A stretch of DNA of 64,000 nt from JAJEDW01 sp963555775 (GTDB lineage Bacteria > Acidobacteriota > Terriglobia > 20CM-2-55-15), in the NCBI GenBank assembly GCA_963555775.3, contig CAUVWY020000009.1:434001-498000 (forward strand), written 5' to 3'. Both the position numbers and the translations under genes were made by a program. Each line of letters opens with the position of its first letter. Position 1 is the stretch's first letter. The notes below the pieces were generated by a model. It saw nothing but the letters and a program-made list of their open reading frames with translations, searched no databases and was not told the origin of the DNA. This document shows, piece after piece, positions 17,352 through 25,209 of this stretch.

Positions 17352-17930
17352 TTGTTGAGAGGCTTTCGGATCGTGATTGCGCTCGGGACGGTGGCCCTGG
17401 CGGTGGTGCTTTCGACCTCGGGTGACGCTTACGTCGAAGGGCCGCCGCCGGCCGCAACCGGCGGCTTCGGCGAAGAGACTTGCGCCCAGTGTCACTTCGA
17501 CGGGCCGGTTAACGACCCGGCCGGTTCGCTGATTCTCAGCGGCATTCCCGAGGACGGCTACGTTCCGGCGAGGGAGTACCGGATCGATATCCTCTTGTCG
17601 AGACAAGGGCTCCGCCGGGTCGGCTTCGAGCTGGCGGCGCGCTTCGCCGAGGGGCCGGACGCGGGCGCGCAGGCGGGCTCGATGGCGGCTATCGACGGCA
17701 GCGTGGATGTCGTTCGGAGTGACACCAACTCGATCCAGTACGCCCGACAGAACCTTTCGGGCAGCATGCCGGCATCGAACGATTCCATGATATGGAGCAT
17801 TCAATGGCAGGCGCCCGCAGCGGGCTCAGGACCGATTCTCCTTCACGTAGCAGCCAACGCAGCGAACGACGACGCTTCAGAACTTGGCGACTGGATTTAC
17901 GCAACGGAAGCGCGCATACCGGAACGATGA
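17352..17930 (+). CDS. Secreted protein with CxxCH haem motif (Reeler/choice-of-anchor-like)
   Basis: The 192-residue exported protein has a signal segment (VIALGTVALAVVLSTSGDAY) and a single EETCAQCHFDGP haem-binding motif near residues 39-50, followed by a beta-rich domain (REYRIDILLSRQGLRRVGFE...FAEGPDAGAQAG), a layout seen in reelin-like proteins with an anchor haem. The start is TTG at 17352, or TTG three bases later, with GGAG just upstream. It is likely in an operon with the lyase-like gene. A periplasmic electron-transfer or substrate-binding role is inferred. Confidence 0.7.
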   Translation: MLRGFRIVIALGTVALAVVLSTSGDAYVEGPPPAATGGFGEETCAQCHFDGPVNDPAGSLILSGIPEDGYVPAREYRIDILLSRQGLRRVGFELAARFAEGPDAGAQAGSMAAIDGSVDVVRSDTNSIQYARQNLSGSMPASNDSMIWSIQWQAPAAGSGPILLHVAANAANDDASELGDWIYATEARIPER

Positions 17931-18001
17931 CGATACTTCCGCCGTCCGCCGAAAAGCCAGACCAGGAAAGCGCATTCCTCAATTTTTCAACGACCGGCTG
18001 T

Positions 18002-18151
18002 CCCGCTCCTTCTGCAACGGGGCGTCCGACTTGGCGGCCGAAGGCGATGTCCGACGCCCTGGGGCCGGGGCGCGGGTAGACACAACACCCCTACGACGAC
18101 ACTATCCGTGTTGCGATAGTCGTCAGACCCTGCTCATACCGCTTATCCGCC
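18002..18151 (+). repeat. Interspersed ~100-bp repeat, copy 4 with left extension
   Basis: The core (18062-18151) lacks the 12-base GGTGCGACAGTC segment found in copies 3 and 5. The left 60 bases (18002-18061) match the left extension of copy 3 almost exactly. It ends 19 bases before the stop codon of the minus-strand CYTH gene. Confidence 0.75.
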
Positions 18152-18169
18152 CCCAATAGCACAATTCGG

Positions 18170-18715
18170 TTACGAAATTTGCATAACAAGATCGCTGTAG
18201 GAAACGGCAACCGGGTTCGTAGCGTGGAGATGAAGTGCAGTCTTGACGTGTCGATGTTCGTTTACGGCTTCGGTTTCGGTTTGTCCTTGAAACACCGTCT
18301 CCAATTCAACGAATTGCCCCAAATCAACAACCGTATCAAGGTGGATACGCGTGTTATTGAACATCCAAACCTCTCGTCGTTTTTTTACGATCGTTTTGAT
18401 CCCGAGCGCGGCGGTTAGTAGCTCTTTGAAGGTTGACGGATTGGTAATTTCCCAGAGTTGGTACTGACTGTGGCGCGACGCGTCCTGATTCGGACGCTCA
18501 TAATAGATGAGACAGGCCTCTGCCATCTCGTCAATCTCACGCAGTTTAAGACGCGGCTCGCAAGCTTCTTATTTTGCACCGTATTTTGTCGCCACAAGAA
18601 AATAGGTATCAGTTTGATGGACAGTTTCACGGTATGTCGCATCTAAGTCAGTCAACCTCGGGTAGAAACTATCAAGCGATTGACACTGTGCCTTGAATTC
18701 CAAGTTCGTTGCCAT
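18170..18715 (-). pseudogene. CYTH/class IV adenylate cyclase-like protein with premature stop
   Basis: The frame from ATG 18715 reads MATNLEFKAQCQSLDSFYPR, the ExExK-type CYTH start, and continues to TDTYFLVATKYGAK, where TAA (18571-18569) interrupts it. The same frame then continues EPRLKLREIDEMAEACLIYY and IHLDTVVDLGQFVELETVFQ to 18170. CYTH proteins hydrolyse or cyclise triphosphorylated substrates. Apart from this single nonsense codon the gene looks complete (181 codons). It is clearly more AT-rich than its neighbours and sits between repeat copies 4 and 5, which suggests transfer as a unit. Confidence 0.8.
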
Positions 18716-18750
18716 ATTTTCGGTACTTGATGATGTTCGCGCGACGGTCT

Positions 18751-18853
18751 GCGGCCGCGGCACGGATAGACACGGCACCCTTACGACGACACGATCCGTG
18801 CTGCGAAAGTCGGTGCGACAGTCGTCGGATCCTGCTTATACCGCTTATCCGCC
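18751..18853 (+). repeat. Interspersed ~100-bp repeat, copy 5
   Basis: The full-length unit from GCGGCCGCGGCACGG to CTTATACCGCTTATCCGCC includes the 12-base GGTGCGACAGTC segment. It directly abuts the 3' end of the truncated NYN copy and lies 35 bases upstream of the CYTH start codon. Confidence 0.75.
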
Positions 18854-18854
18854 G

Positions 18855-19090
18855 TCGAAATCGTCCAGCGGCACGAAAATTCCTTTTTCTGCGCCCAGCT
18901 CCGCATCCGTTGGTTACAAGAACACGCTCATCAGAGGATCTCGACGCGCCAGCCGCGGTTGTGTATGCGTTTTATCGAGGTTGATCAGCACGCGATAGCG
19001 GACGTTGGAACTCTCGTCGCGTTCGACCGCGAAGCGCTGGGCTTCGCGTAAGATGTTGGAGTTGTCGCAATAGGCGAACACGCTATCCAT
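18855..19090 (-). pseudogene. NYN ribonuclease, second copy with internal deletion
   Basis: From ATG 19090 the sequence matches the N-terminus of the NYN gene at 10861 (MDSVFAYCDNSNILREAQRF), then jumps from INLDK to HNRGWRVEIL, losing about 300 bases. The end is also frameshifted, but one frame gives GIFVPLDDF, which shows what the intact C-terminus may have looked like. The upstream intergenic region and the divergent HNH-like gene match the first copy. Confidence 0.8.
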
Positions 19091-19226
19091 GCGAAATATT
19101 CTCTTCAGGGATTGTCAGCCACAGTTCAAGTCGAGCGCAAGCGACTGATGATCGATGGCCCGCGCCGCGCGCTGGCCGCTGTCGGCTTGGGCAGCCAGGA
19201 GTGGGGAAGCGATGAATGGTAAAGCG

Positions 19227-19736
19227 ATGATCGACGCGAACGAGCGGCTCACCATCTATTTGCGCGATGACTTCAGTTGCCAGTGGTGTAGACGGGAAAT
19301 CCTGGGTGAATCGAGACTCACCGTGGATTCGCTCGAACGGACCCCGAAGGACGATGTCGATCCCAATGGAGAACTGTTCACAGTCTGCGGGACGTGTGTG
19401 AAGTCGCGTTCCAGTCGTTCTGGGAGCGAGTTCGCGGCGGACGTCGGGCGGACGTTCGACTTGGAGCCATCCGAGATACTCGACCGGATCGCCCAACACG
19501 TGACATCGGATATGGAAACTCACCGGCAGTCCGCCGGCGCCCAACTGGCCAAGTACGGTTCGATCAAGAACTTCTTCGACAAAGGTTTGGAAAAGCGGCG
19601 GTCGCTTGCCCTGTGGGATTCGTTCGGCGTCATGCGGTACAAGGACCGGATCGACCAGAGGTTGCAAGCAAGGCTGGGGTCCGAAGAAATATCGCGGAAG
19701 GTCGAGAGACCGGACAACAACGATCGACTTTCGTGA
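19227..19736 (+). CDS. HNH-endonuclease-like protein with degenerate active site (copy 2)
   Basis: This 169-residue paralogue of the gene at 10998-11507 starts MIDANERLTIYLRDDFSCQW. It keeps the CQWC and CGTC cysteine pairs and again has DS instead of DH (LTVDSLERTPKDDVDPNG). By eye most residues are identical to copy 1, and it keeps an open frame while its NYN partner has decayed, so the protein may still be under selection. The duplication extends past its stop to about 19780. Confidence 0.65.
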   Translation: MIDANERLTIYLRDDFSCQWCRREILGESRLTVDSLERTPKDDVDPNGELFTVCGTCVKSRSSRSGSEFAADVGRTFDLEPSEILDRIAQHVTSDMETHRQSAGAQLAKYGSIKNFFDKGLEKRRSLALWDSFGVMRYKDRIDQRLQARLGSEEISRKVERPDNNDRLS

Positions 19737-19780
19737 ACTCTCGGGCATGCGCGGTCAATCGTCAATCGAAGCCGCGCCGG

Positions 19781-20200
19781 CGAGCGCTCGTGGAAAGCTT
19801 TCAGCGGGGCGGCGAGAGCGGAAGCTGGCAGGCCTCGTATGCACGGCCGATGGGCGCAGGTCGACGGCGACGGGAATGGAGAAGTCGTTGCCCGCGCCCA
19901 GCGGCGGGCCGAAACCGGGCCCCCTGTCGCTGACCATCAGGACCCTGGATCCGACCGGCAGGGAAACGTGTGTGATCTGGTCTTTGATTCCCCCCGGTAG
20001 CGGCATGTCGGGCGGCACGTCCGCCTCGAAGAGCGATGACCTTCCATCGTGCGTCAATCGCCCGCATCCCGCCGCCGGAGTTCGAGCAGTTATACGATCG
20101 GCCCAACAGTCCGGCCTCGTCGAGGCTGGACTCAACCCATACACTCTCCGGAATTCCAGTGGCGGTACACGGGGACAGCCCCGGGTAGGATCACGGGCCC
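19781..20200. other. Gap with degraded coding scraps
   Basis: No intact gene is recognised. On the minus strand one frame reads SSLFEADVPPDMPLPGGIKD and VSLPVGSRVLMVSDRGPGFG, loosely resembling the end of a PP2C/SpoIIE-type phosphatase, but there is no start, no catalytic motif and no clean end. I treat it as possible gene debris. Confidence 0.2.
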
Positions 20201-20247
20201 GATAAGGTATGATCCTCGAACGCCAACACCACCGTGGGAGGACAGAC

Positions 20248-21537
20248 ATGCAGTTCAAAGCATTCATCGCGTTAGCGGGTTTTGGCCTGATCTCGGTTTC
20301 CGGAAGTTCGGTGATCGTTCCTGAGGCGGCCGGACAGGGGCAGGCGGAAGAACGAGACCCCGTCGCCGAACTCGTGGGACGCCTGAACCTGGAGAGTTAC
20401 AAGGACACCCTACGGGGGTTGGCCCAGTTCGGCGACCGCCGACAGGGAACGGATCGCAACAGGGCATCCATCGACTGGATCGAGGATCGTCTCCAGAGCT
20501 ACGGGTGCGAGACAGAACGGATTCAATATGAGTACAACCCGCCACCGCCGCAGAATGGCGGCGGTCGAGGCGGAAGGGGCGGTGGAACGCGGCCCGGCCC
20601 GGTGATCGCCAGCGGCGAGATCCGAAACGGGCCCGGTGGTTCACGCTATTACGGGATTACACGACCGACGGGCGTCAACAACGACCCGGACGCCCAGCCC
20701 GACCCGCGATTGCGGGAGTTGAACAATCAACCCGCGACCAACGGTCCGCGCGAGGAAGTCTACTGCACCAAGATTGGCGCCACGCGTCCAGGCGAGATGT
20801 ACATCCTGGGAGCGCACATGGACGGACACGGCTGGGGCGAGGCGTTGAACGACAACGGTTCGGGCACGGCGCTGGTCATGGAACTGGCCCGCATCCTGAA
20901 TATGCCCGACGTCGAAACCGACGTGTCGATCCGGTTCGCGCTCTGGAACAACGAGGAAACGGGTTTGAACGGGTCGCGGGCGTATGTCGAGCAGCGTGCC
21001 GACCTCCAGGGCATCGAAGACCCTCCCGGCTCGGGCCGGTATCCCGAACCCATGTGGCTGGCGATGATCCAGCACGACATGATGATGTGGGACCACGGGA
21101 TGCCGCGGGCCGACGGCACATGGAACCCCGATCAGCGGCCCGAGGCCGACATCAACATCGAATTCCAGTCCACGTCCAGGTTCGCGGATCGGGCGATGAG
21201 ACTGGCCTTCTTCTTCCGGGAAGCGAACGAGAGGTATGCGATGGACTACCCGGCCGCGGTCGGGCCCCACATGACGAACACGGATTCGACGCCGTTCATG
21301 GACCTGGCGCCCTCGATCAGTCTCCGGGAGAACGAGCGTGGAATGCACACCGGGGCCGGCTGGAACCCGACTTGGCACCAGCCGATCGATGTGTTCGAGA
21401 CGTTCAGCGACAAGGACTTCCGCCTTGGGCTCAACGCCGCGCAGACAACCCTGGCCGCGGTTTCGCAACTAGCCCCAAAACAAGCGCATAACCAGATGGC
21501 GAACGGCCGGTTCCCAGCCATAAAGTTGGAGGCATAA
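20248..21537 (+). CDS. Secreted M28-family zinc aminopeptidase
   Basis: The 429-residue protein has a signal peptide (FIALAGFGLISVSGSS). The co-catalytic zinc site of M28 peptidases is visible: GAHMDGHG (His190, Asp192), ALNDNGSGTALVMELARI (Asp202) and LWNNEETGLNGSRAY (Glu236/Glu237), with a late His in WHQPIDVFETFS. A Gly/Pro-rich insert (PPPPQNGGGRGGRGGG, residues 98-113) lies before the catalytic part. The ATG at 20248 is preferred over 20209 because GGGAGG lies upstream and the signal peptide starts there. It probably degrades peptides outside the cytoplasm. Confidence 0.88.
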   Translation: MQFKAFIALAGFGLISVSGSSVIVPEAAGQGQAEERDPVAELVGRLNLESYKDTLRGLAQFGDRRQGTDRNRASIDWIEDRLQSYGCETERIQYEYNPPPPQNGGGRGGRGGGTRPGPVIASGEIRNGPGGSRYYGITRPTGVNNDPDAQPDPRLRELNNQPATNGPREEVYCTKIGATRPGEMYILGAHMDGHGWGEALNDNGSGTALVMELARILNMPDVETDVSIRFALWNNEETGLNGSRAYVEQRADLQGIEDPPGSGRYPEPMWLAMIQHDMMMWDHGMPRADGTWNPDQRPEADINIEFQSTSRFADRAMRLAFFFREANERYAMDYPAAVGPHMTNTDSTPFMDLAPSISLRENERGMHTGAGWNPTWHQPIDVFETFSDKDFRLGLNAAQTTLAAVSQLAPKQAHNQMANGRFPAIKLEA

Positions 21538-21672
21538 CCTTCCGTTCCGGGATCGTGTTGTCCCGGCCTCCGGTTCGAGTTGCGTCTGTTTCAGTGGGGG
21601 CCTCGCCGTGTCTGTTTGAAGGGTTGACAGCAACCGGGACCTCGACCGCCCGGGCTCAGATCCATGATCGGG

Positions 21673-23205
21673 TCAGCATCGCAGGGGACGACGCAACACA
21701 TCCACGGCACGGAACAAGACGGACAACCACGGGTTCCAGGCCATGAGCCGGAAGACGATGCGCCGGCCGGTACGCACGAGTTGGCACGGCAGGAGGATGA
21801 AGGCGTTCAGGAACGTCTTGAACTCCATGCGTAGAACGGTCTGCTTCTCGGCCCGATACTTCTGGGCCCAGCGTCCGGTTTCGGGAAGCAGCAGCGCAAA
21901 CCACGCCTTCAGGGTCCAGGCCAGCGACGCCATCACCATGTAGGCCCAGTTGCCGGTCCGGTCGCCCACCGGCATTTTCAAGGCCCGGACGCCGTTCTTG
22001 AGTTGCTCGATGAGATTCTCCTGATTGCACCGTTGATTCGCGCGCTTCACGATCCGGTCGGCGGGACCGGCACGGTTCGTGATGTAGAAGAAGTACCGGA
22101 TCTTGTCGAACAACACCCACTCCCCTTTGGCCTCCGACAGATTCTTCCGCACCACCACGACGCGGTAGTCCCGCTTACAGGCGCCGGGCCGGTAGGCGAA
22201 CTCGGCCACGTCTTCGCCCCGCAACCGAATGTTTTTGAAACCGCGTTCCCGAACGATCCGTTCCTTGACCTTGTCGGGACGCTGGCGGGGCTGGGTGGCC
22301 ACCTCGTATCTGGCCTCACGCTCCAGAGCTGCCCAGCAGTCCGGCTCCAGCGCATCGGCCCGCGCCACCAGGTTCGCCCTCGCGTCGATACCGAAGATGA
22401 AGTCCACGCCCTGGCCGTCCCATCCATCCAGATGCCGGGTCTGGCTGAAGTCGGTGTCCCCGCGCAGCAGGATCCGATGGAACCCGGCGCGCTGGCACAA
22501 CCCGATCGCCTGATCGAACCGCGGGGCCGCGCCTTCATGCGAGGGCCGGTTGCCGCTCCGGTTCACCAGGTATAACGGCTCGGAGGTGTTCGCCAGTGAA
22601 ATCAACAACGGGTGATAGCCCCATGTCCCGTCGTAGGCGATATCCATCCCTTCCTTGCATTCCCCGCTGGTCGGCGCCAGGGTCCCATCCGCGTCCAACA
22701 CCGCCTCGTCGAAAAAACCGGCCGGTTGCTGCCGCCACACATTCAGCCGCACTTCATTCGCCGCCTCCATCAGGTTCTCCACGTCGCCGGGCTCGAATCT
22801 CCGGCAAAAGTCGCCCGCCGTGGTCGGGTCCGGTATCCGCTGCGCCCCCAGCGCATCCAGGTATGCTTCGTCGTTGCGCCGCAACTCGATGTCTTCCAGA
22901 CACGTCCCTCCCGTCAACGCGTTGTAGGCGATGTTCAACACGTGATCCGACTCGTGATACGGCAGATGCCGCTTCAGCACATGCACGCTCTTGTCGATGG
23001 CCTTGATCAGCCCGGTCCGTCTTGCCACCCGATGCATCGCCCCAAGACCGCCAACCCCCGTGCCGCGCATCCGCTCGCCCATCTCATAGTGCATGTTACT
23101 CGCCGACAACATCGGCGCCGACTGTTCCCTCCAATGCCGGTCCCCAAGCCGACGCTCGATTCGCCGCTTGCGATTCCTCATGTTCTTGCGCGTATAATCG
23201 TTCAC
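21673..23205 (-). CDS. IS1380-family transposase
   Basis: The DDE transposase of about 510 residues has the family blocks DEAVLDADGTLAPTSGECKE (first Asp), RILLRGDTDFSQTRHLDGW (second Asp) and QRCNQENLIEQLKNGVRALK (Glu). The GTG start at 23205 (VNDYTRKNMRNRKRRIERRL) is preferred because AAGGAGG lies eight bases upstream; an ATG at 23253 is also in frame but unsupported. The gene looks intact. I could not find a convincing pair of terminal inverted repeats around it. Confidence 0.88.
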   Translation of the reverse strand: MNDYTRKNMRNRKRRIERRLGDRHWREQSAPMLSASNMHYEMGERMRGTGVGGLGAMHRVARRTGLIKAIDKSVHVLKRHLPYHESDHVLNIAYNALTGGTCLEDIELRRNDEAYLDALGAQRIPDPTTAGDFCRRFEPGDVENLMEAANEVRLNVWRQQPAGFFDEAVLDADGTLAPTSGECKEGMDIAYDGTWGYHPLLISLANTSEPLYLVNRSGNRPSHEGAAPRFDQAIGLCQRAGFHRILLRGDTDFSQTRHLDGWDGQGVDFIFGIDARANLVARADALEPDCWAALEREARYEVATQPRQRPDKVKERIVRERGFKNIRLRGEDVAEFAYRPGACKRDYRVVVVRKNLSEAKGEWVLFDKIRYFFYITNRAGPADRIVKRANQRCNQENLIEQLKNGVRALKMPVGDRTGNWAYMVMASLAWTLKAWFALLLPETGRWAQKYRAEKQTVLRMEFKTFLNAFILLPCQLVRTGRRIVFRLMAWNPWLSVLFRAVDVLRRPLRC

Positions 23206-23359
23206 CCGAAATGCCTCCTTTTCCGTCAGGATTCTGCAAATTCTTTTTCGCACGGGAGGGGGACATTTCGGGTACTTCCGCTACTTTTTCACTATCGATA
23301 CTTCCTCAATCGCGCTTATTCAGGGACTAGCCGGGGCCACGATGACAGATTGACAGCGC

Positions 23360-23510
23360 GATCCGTGGGCCGTCGACGGCTGAACGCGATCCGATCGTCG
23401 AAAAGCCCACCTATGACGTCTTCGAGTACGCGTGCCGCGAAGGCAACAACGCCGTGTTCAACATGCTGACTGGGGCGGGGTCGGACGATGCCGCGGTGTC
23501 GCTACTGAGG
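23360..23510 (+). pseudogene. C-terminal fragment of an unidentified protein
   Basis: The frame reads STAERDPIVEKPTYDVFEYA then CREGNNAVFNMLTGAGSDDA. This resembles the conserved C-terminus (EYACHEGN-like) of a secreted family seen in Acidobacteria-type genomes, from memory. No start is present, and the IS1380 element lies immediately upstream, so insertion may have removed the rest. It has no stop before entering the 3' end of the oppositely oriented MBL gene. Confidence 0.35.
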
Positions 23511-24410
23511 AGGACTAGCCAGGTCCTCGAGATGCGCGATGCCGCGGCGGAGCAGCGTCTCCAGATACAACTGCAGCCCCTCCGGATCCACATAGGGATG
23601 CGGATCTCCGAGCCCGCGGGCGGCCAGCCGGTCGCGCCGCTCGAAGATTTCCGCGCCGCCCGGATGGTTGGTCAAGTTCACTTCCAGGCCGGGCATCGCG
23701 AGAACCCTCTGGACGCTGGCGACGTATTGCTCGGCCGCGGTGACGTCGTAAACCGTGTTCAGCCCGAGTCCCCCCAACATGAACGCGCGGTGGACGTTCT
23801 CGCCGTCGTGGACCGAGAATTCCAGCGAGGTCACCCCCGCTGTGTGCCCGGGCGTCACGTACAGCCGCACGGTCGTGTCCCCGAGTGTCAGCGTCTCGCC
23901 GTCGGCGATGACCCAATCGCGTTCCATGGGCGGGAAGACGCGTTCGACGCCACGCGAGCTGAGATATCCGCCGCGTTCGTAGACCTCCCAGTCCCCTTCC
24001 GCCATGCCGACCTGCGCGCCGGTCCGTTCCTGAATCGCGCCGGCGCTGCCCGCATGATCGAGGTGGGCGTGGGACACGATGACGTAACGGATCCGATCGG
24101 GATCGAGCCCCATCTCGCGGACGGACCGGAAAATGTGGTCGTCCTGGTCCGGATAGAGCGCGTCGATCAGGATCAGGCCGTCGCTGGTCGTCAGCACATA
24201 GGCGCTGACGGCTTCCAGGCCCACGTAGTAGAGGTTGTCGAAGATTCGAAACGGCGGCACGGGGGTCAGGTTGTCCTGAGCCTCCAGCGAAGCGGACGCT
24301 GCCGCACCGACCAGAAGCGTGACGGCGACGGCCCGGCGAACCCGGCTGGTTTCCCTACGCCGCCGGCCGCCTTCGTAATTGGCCGATACGACGCGCGCGG
24401 TAGTCTTCAT
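23502..24410 (-). CDS. Secreted MBL-fold metallo-hydrolase, subclass B3-like
   Basis: The 302-residue protein has an exported N-terminus (AVAVTLLVGAAASASLEAQD) and metallo-beta-lactamase fold metal ligands: VIVSHAHLDHAGSAG (HxHxDH), TPGHTAGVTSLEF and NLTNHPGG. That ligand set and order resemble subclass B3 enzymes, but whether it hydrolyses beta-lactams is unknown. The start at 24410 is chosen because GGGAGG is seven bases upstream, too close to the ATG at 24416. It is a single gene. Confidence 0.8.
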   Translation of the reverse strand: MKTTARVVSANYEGGRRRRETSRVRRAVAVTLLVGAAASASLEAQDNLTPVPPFRIFDNLYYVGLEAVSAYVLTTSDGLILIDALYPDQDDHIFRSVREMGLDPDRIRYVIVSHAHLDHAGSAGAIQERTGAQVGMAEGDWEVYERGGYLSSRGVERVFPPMERDWVIADGETLTLGDTTVRLYVTPGHTAGVTSLEFSVHDGENVHRAFMLGGLGLNTVYDVTAAEQYVASVQRVLAMPGLEVNLTNHPGGAEIFERRDRLAARGLGDPHPYVDPEGLQLYLETLLRRGIAHLEDLASPPQ

Positions 24411-24499
24411 GGGCATACCTCCCGAATCGCACTACAGTAACCGAACCCAGACACGGAACCTAGCCCTGAGTATTCACACACCGGAGGCGATGGCGCAAT

Positions 24500-24616
24500 G
24501 TCGCCTCCCACCAGATTCGGAACAGTCGATAAGTAAGAGATCAACTCGTCGTTGGAGATGGGATCGCGGGGAGAGCGATGAAGATCGGAGATATGCATTA
24601 TCGAAAATGGTTTCAT
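24500..24616 (-). pseudogene. Metallophosphoesterase N-terminal fragment
   Basis: It starts MKPFSIMHISDLHRSPRDPI, with the DxH motif that opens calcineurin-like phosphoesterases, followed by SNDELISYL. After about 40 residues the similarity ends and the frame runs into unrelated sequence. No other phosphoesterase motif is present, so this is a truncated relic. Confidence 0.5.
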
Positions 24617-24690
24617 GGCCAAAGGTGGCGACGGCTAACGCCACTTCCCCTCTCGCCGAAGTCTTGGCGTTCGCAGTGACAAAAGGCGGT

Positions 24691-25203
24691 TCATGCCCTA
24701 TCTCTCTCGGCGAGAACCAACTGCCCAACCGTTCTTTCGTGCCATCTCCTCGTGTATGCCGATCTCAGTGGTGGGTTTGACCGATGGCCCGCATCGTCGA
24801 GAAGTCGTTCCAGTGACACCAGCCGCTCGCGGAGCCCGAGTCGAACTCCGAAGCGCAAGCTGGCCTTATCCGGCCCACACAACACCCAGGCGTCTTCCCG
24901 ATGAAGCGCGTGAGCCCAAAGCGACGCCTCGCCCCGGTCCAATGCAATGTTGGTTATCTGCACCGCCAGTTTCGCACGCTCGCGATCCGTGACGGAGTGA
25001 ACTGCTACCAGCGACGCACGCAATTCCTGCGCATCGATCTGTCGTTCCGGCCGCCGCATTTGGAAACCGGTCTGCGTTTCGGTCACACAATCCTGGACGG
25101 TTTCGACTGGTTAGCCTCCCGCGAGAGCGCGCCACGAACCAGTCCGGTGACATTCCAGGATAACGTTCGTGTCCACGAGCACGGGGCCATGTTGCCGCAC
25201 CAT
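24691..25203 (-). pseudogene. PIN-domain toxin with in-frame nonsense codon
   Basis: From ATG 25203, six bases after the Xre-ImmA stop, the frame reads MVRQHGPVLVDTNVILECHR, the PIN start with Asp11. It is interrupted by TAA (25110-25108) after WRALAGG and continues in the same frame: PVETVQDCVTETQTGFQ, then LWAHALHREDAWVLCGPDKA. PIN proteins are metal-dependent RNases. The remainder to 24691 is intact, so this is probably a recently inactivated toxin, with Tyr codon to TAA the likely change. Confidence 0.75.
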
Positions 25204-25209
25204 CGCTCT

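Noticed and set aside
7565..18853. Interspersed repeat as integron attC sites
   Set aside because: Only copy 1 has GTTAGAC resembling the GTTRRRY core; the others lack it, no paired RYYYAAC end is present and no integron integrase gene is seen.
21538..23330. Terminal inverted repeats of the IS1380 element
   Set aside because: I compared both flanks and found no convincing pair, so element boundaries are not given.
13120..25203. Stop codon reassignment or selenocysteine insertion
   Set aside because: TGA, TAA and TAG are all involved, intact genes in the window end with the same codons and no SECIS-like hairpin is obvious after the TGAs.
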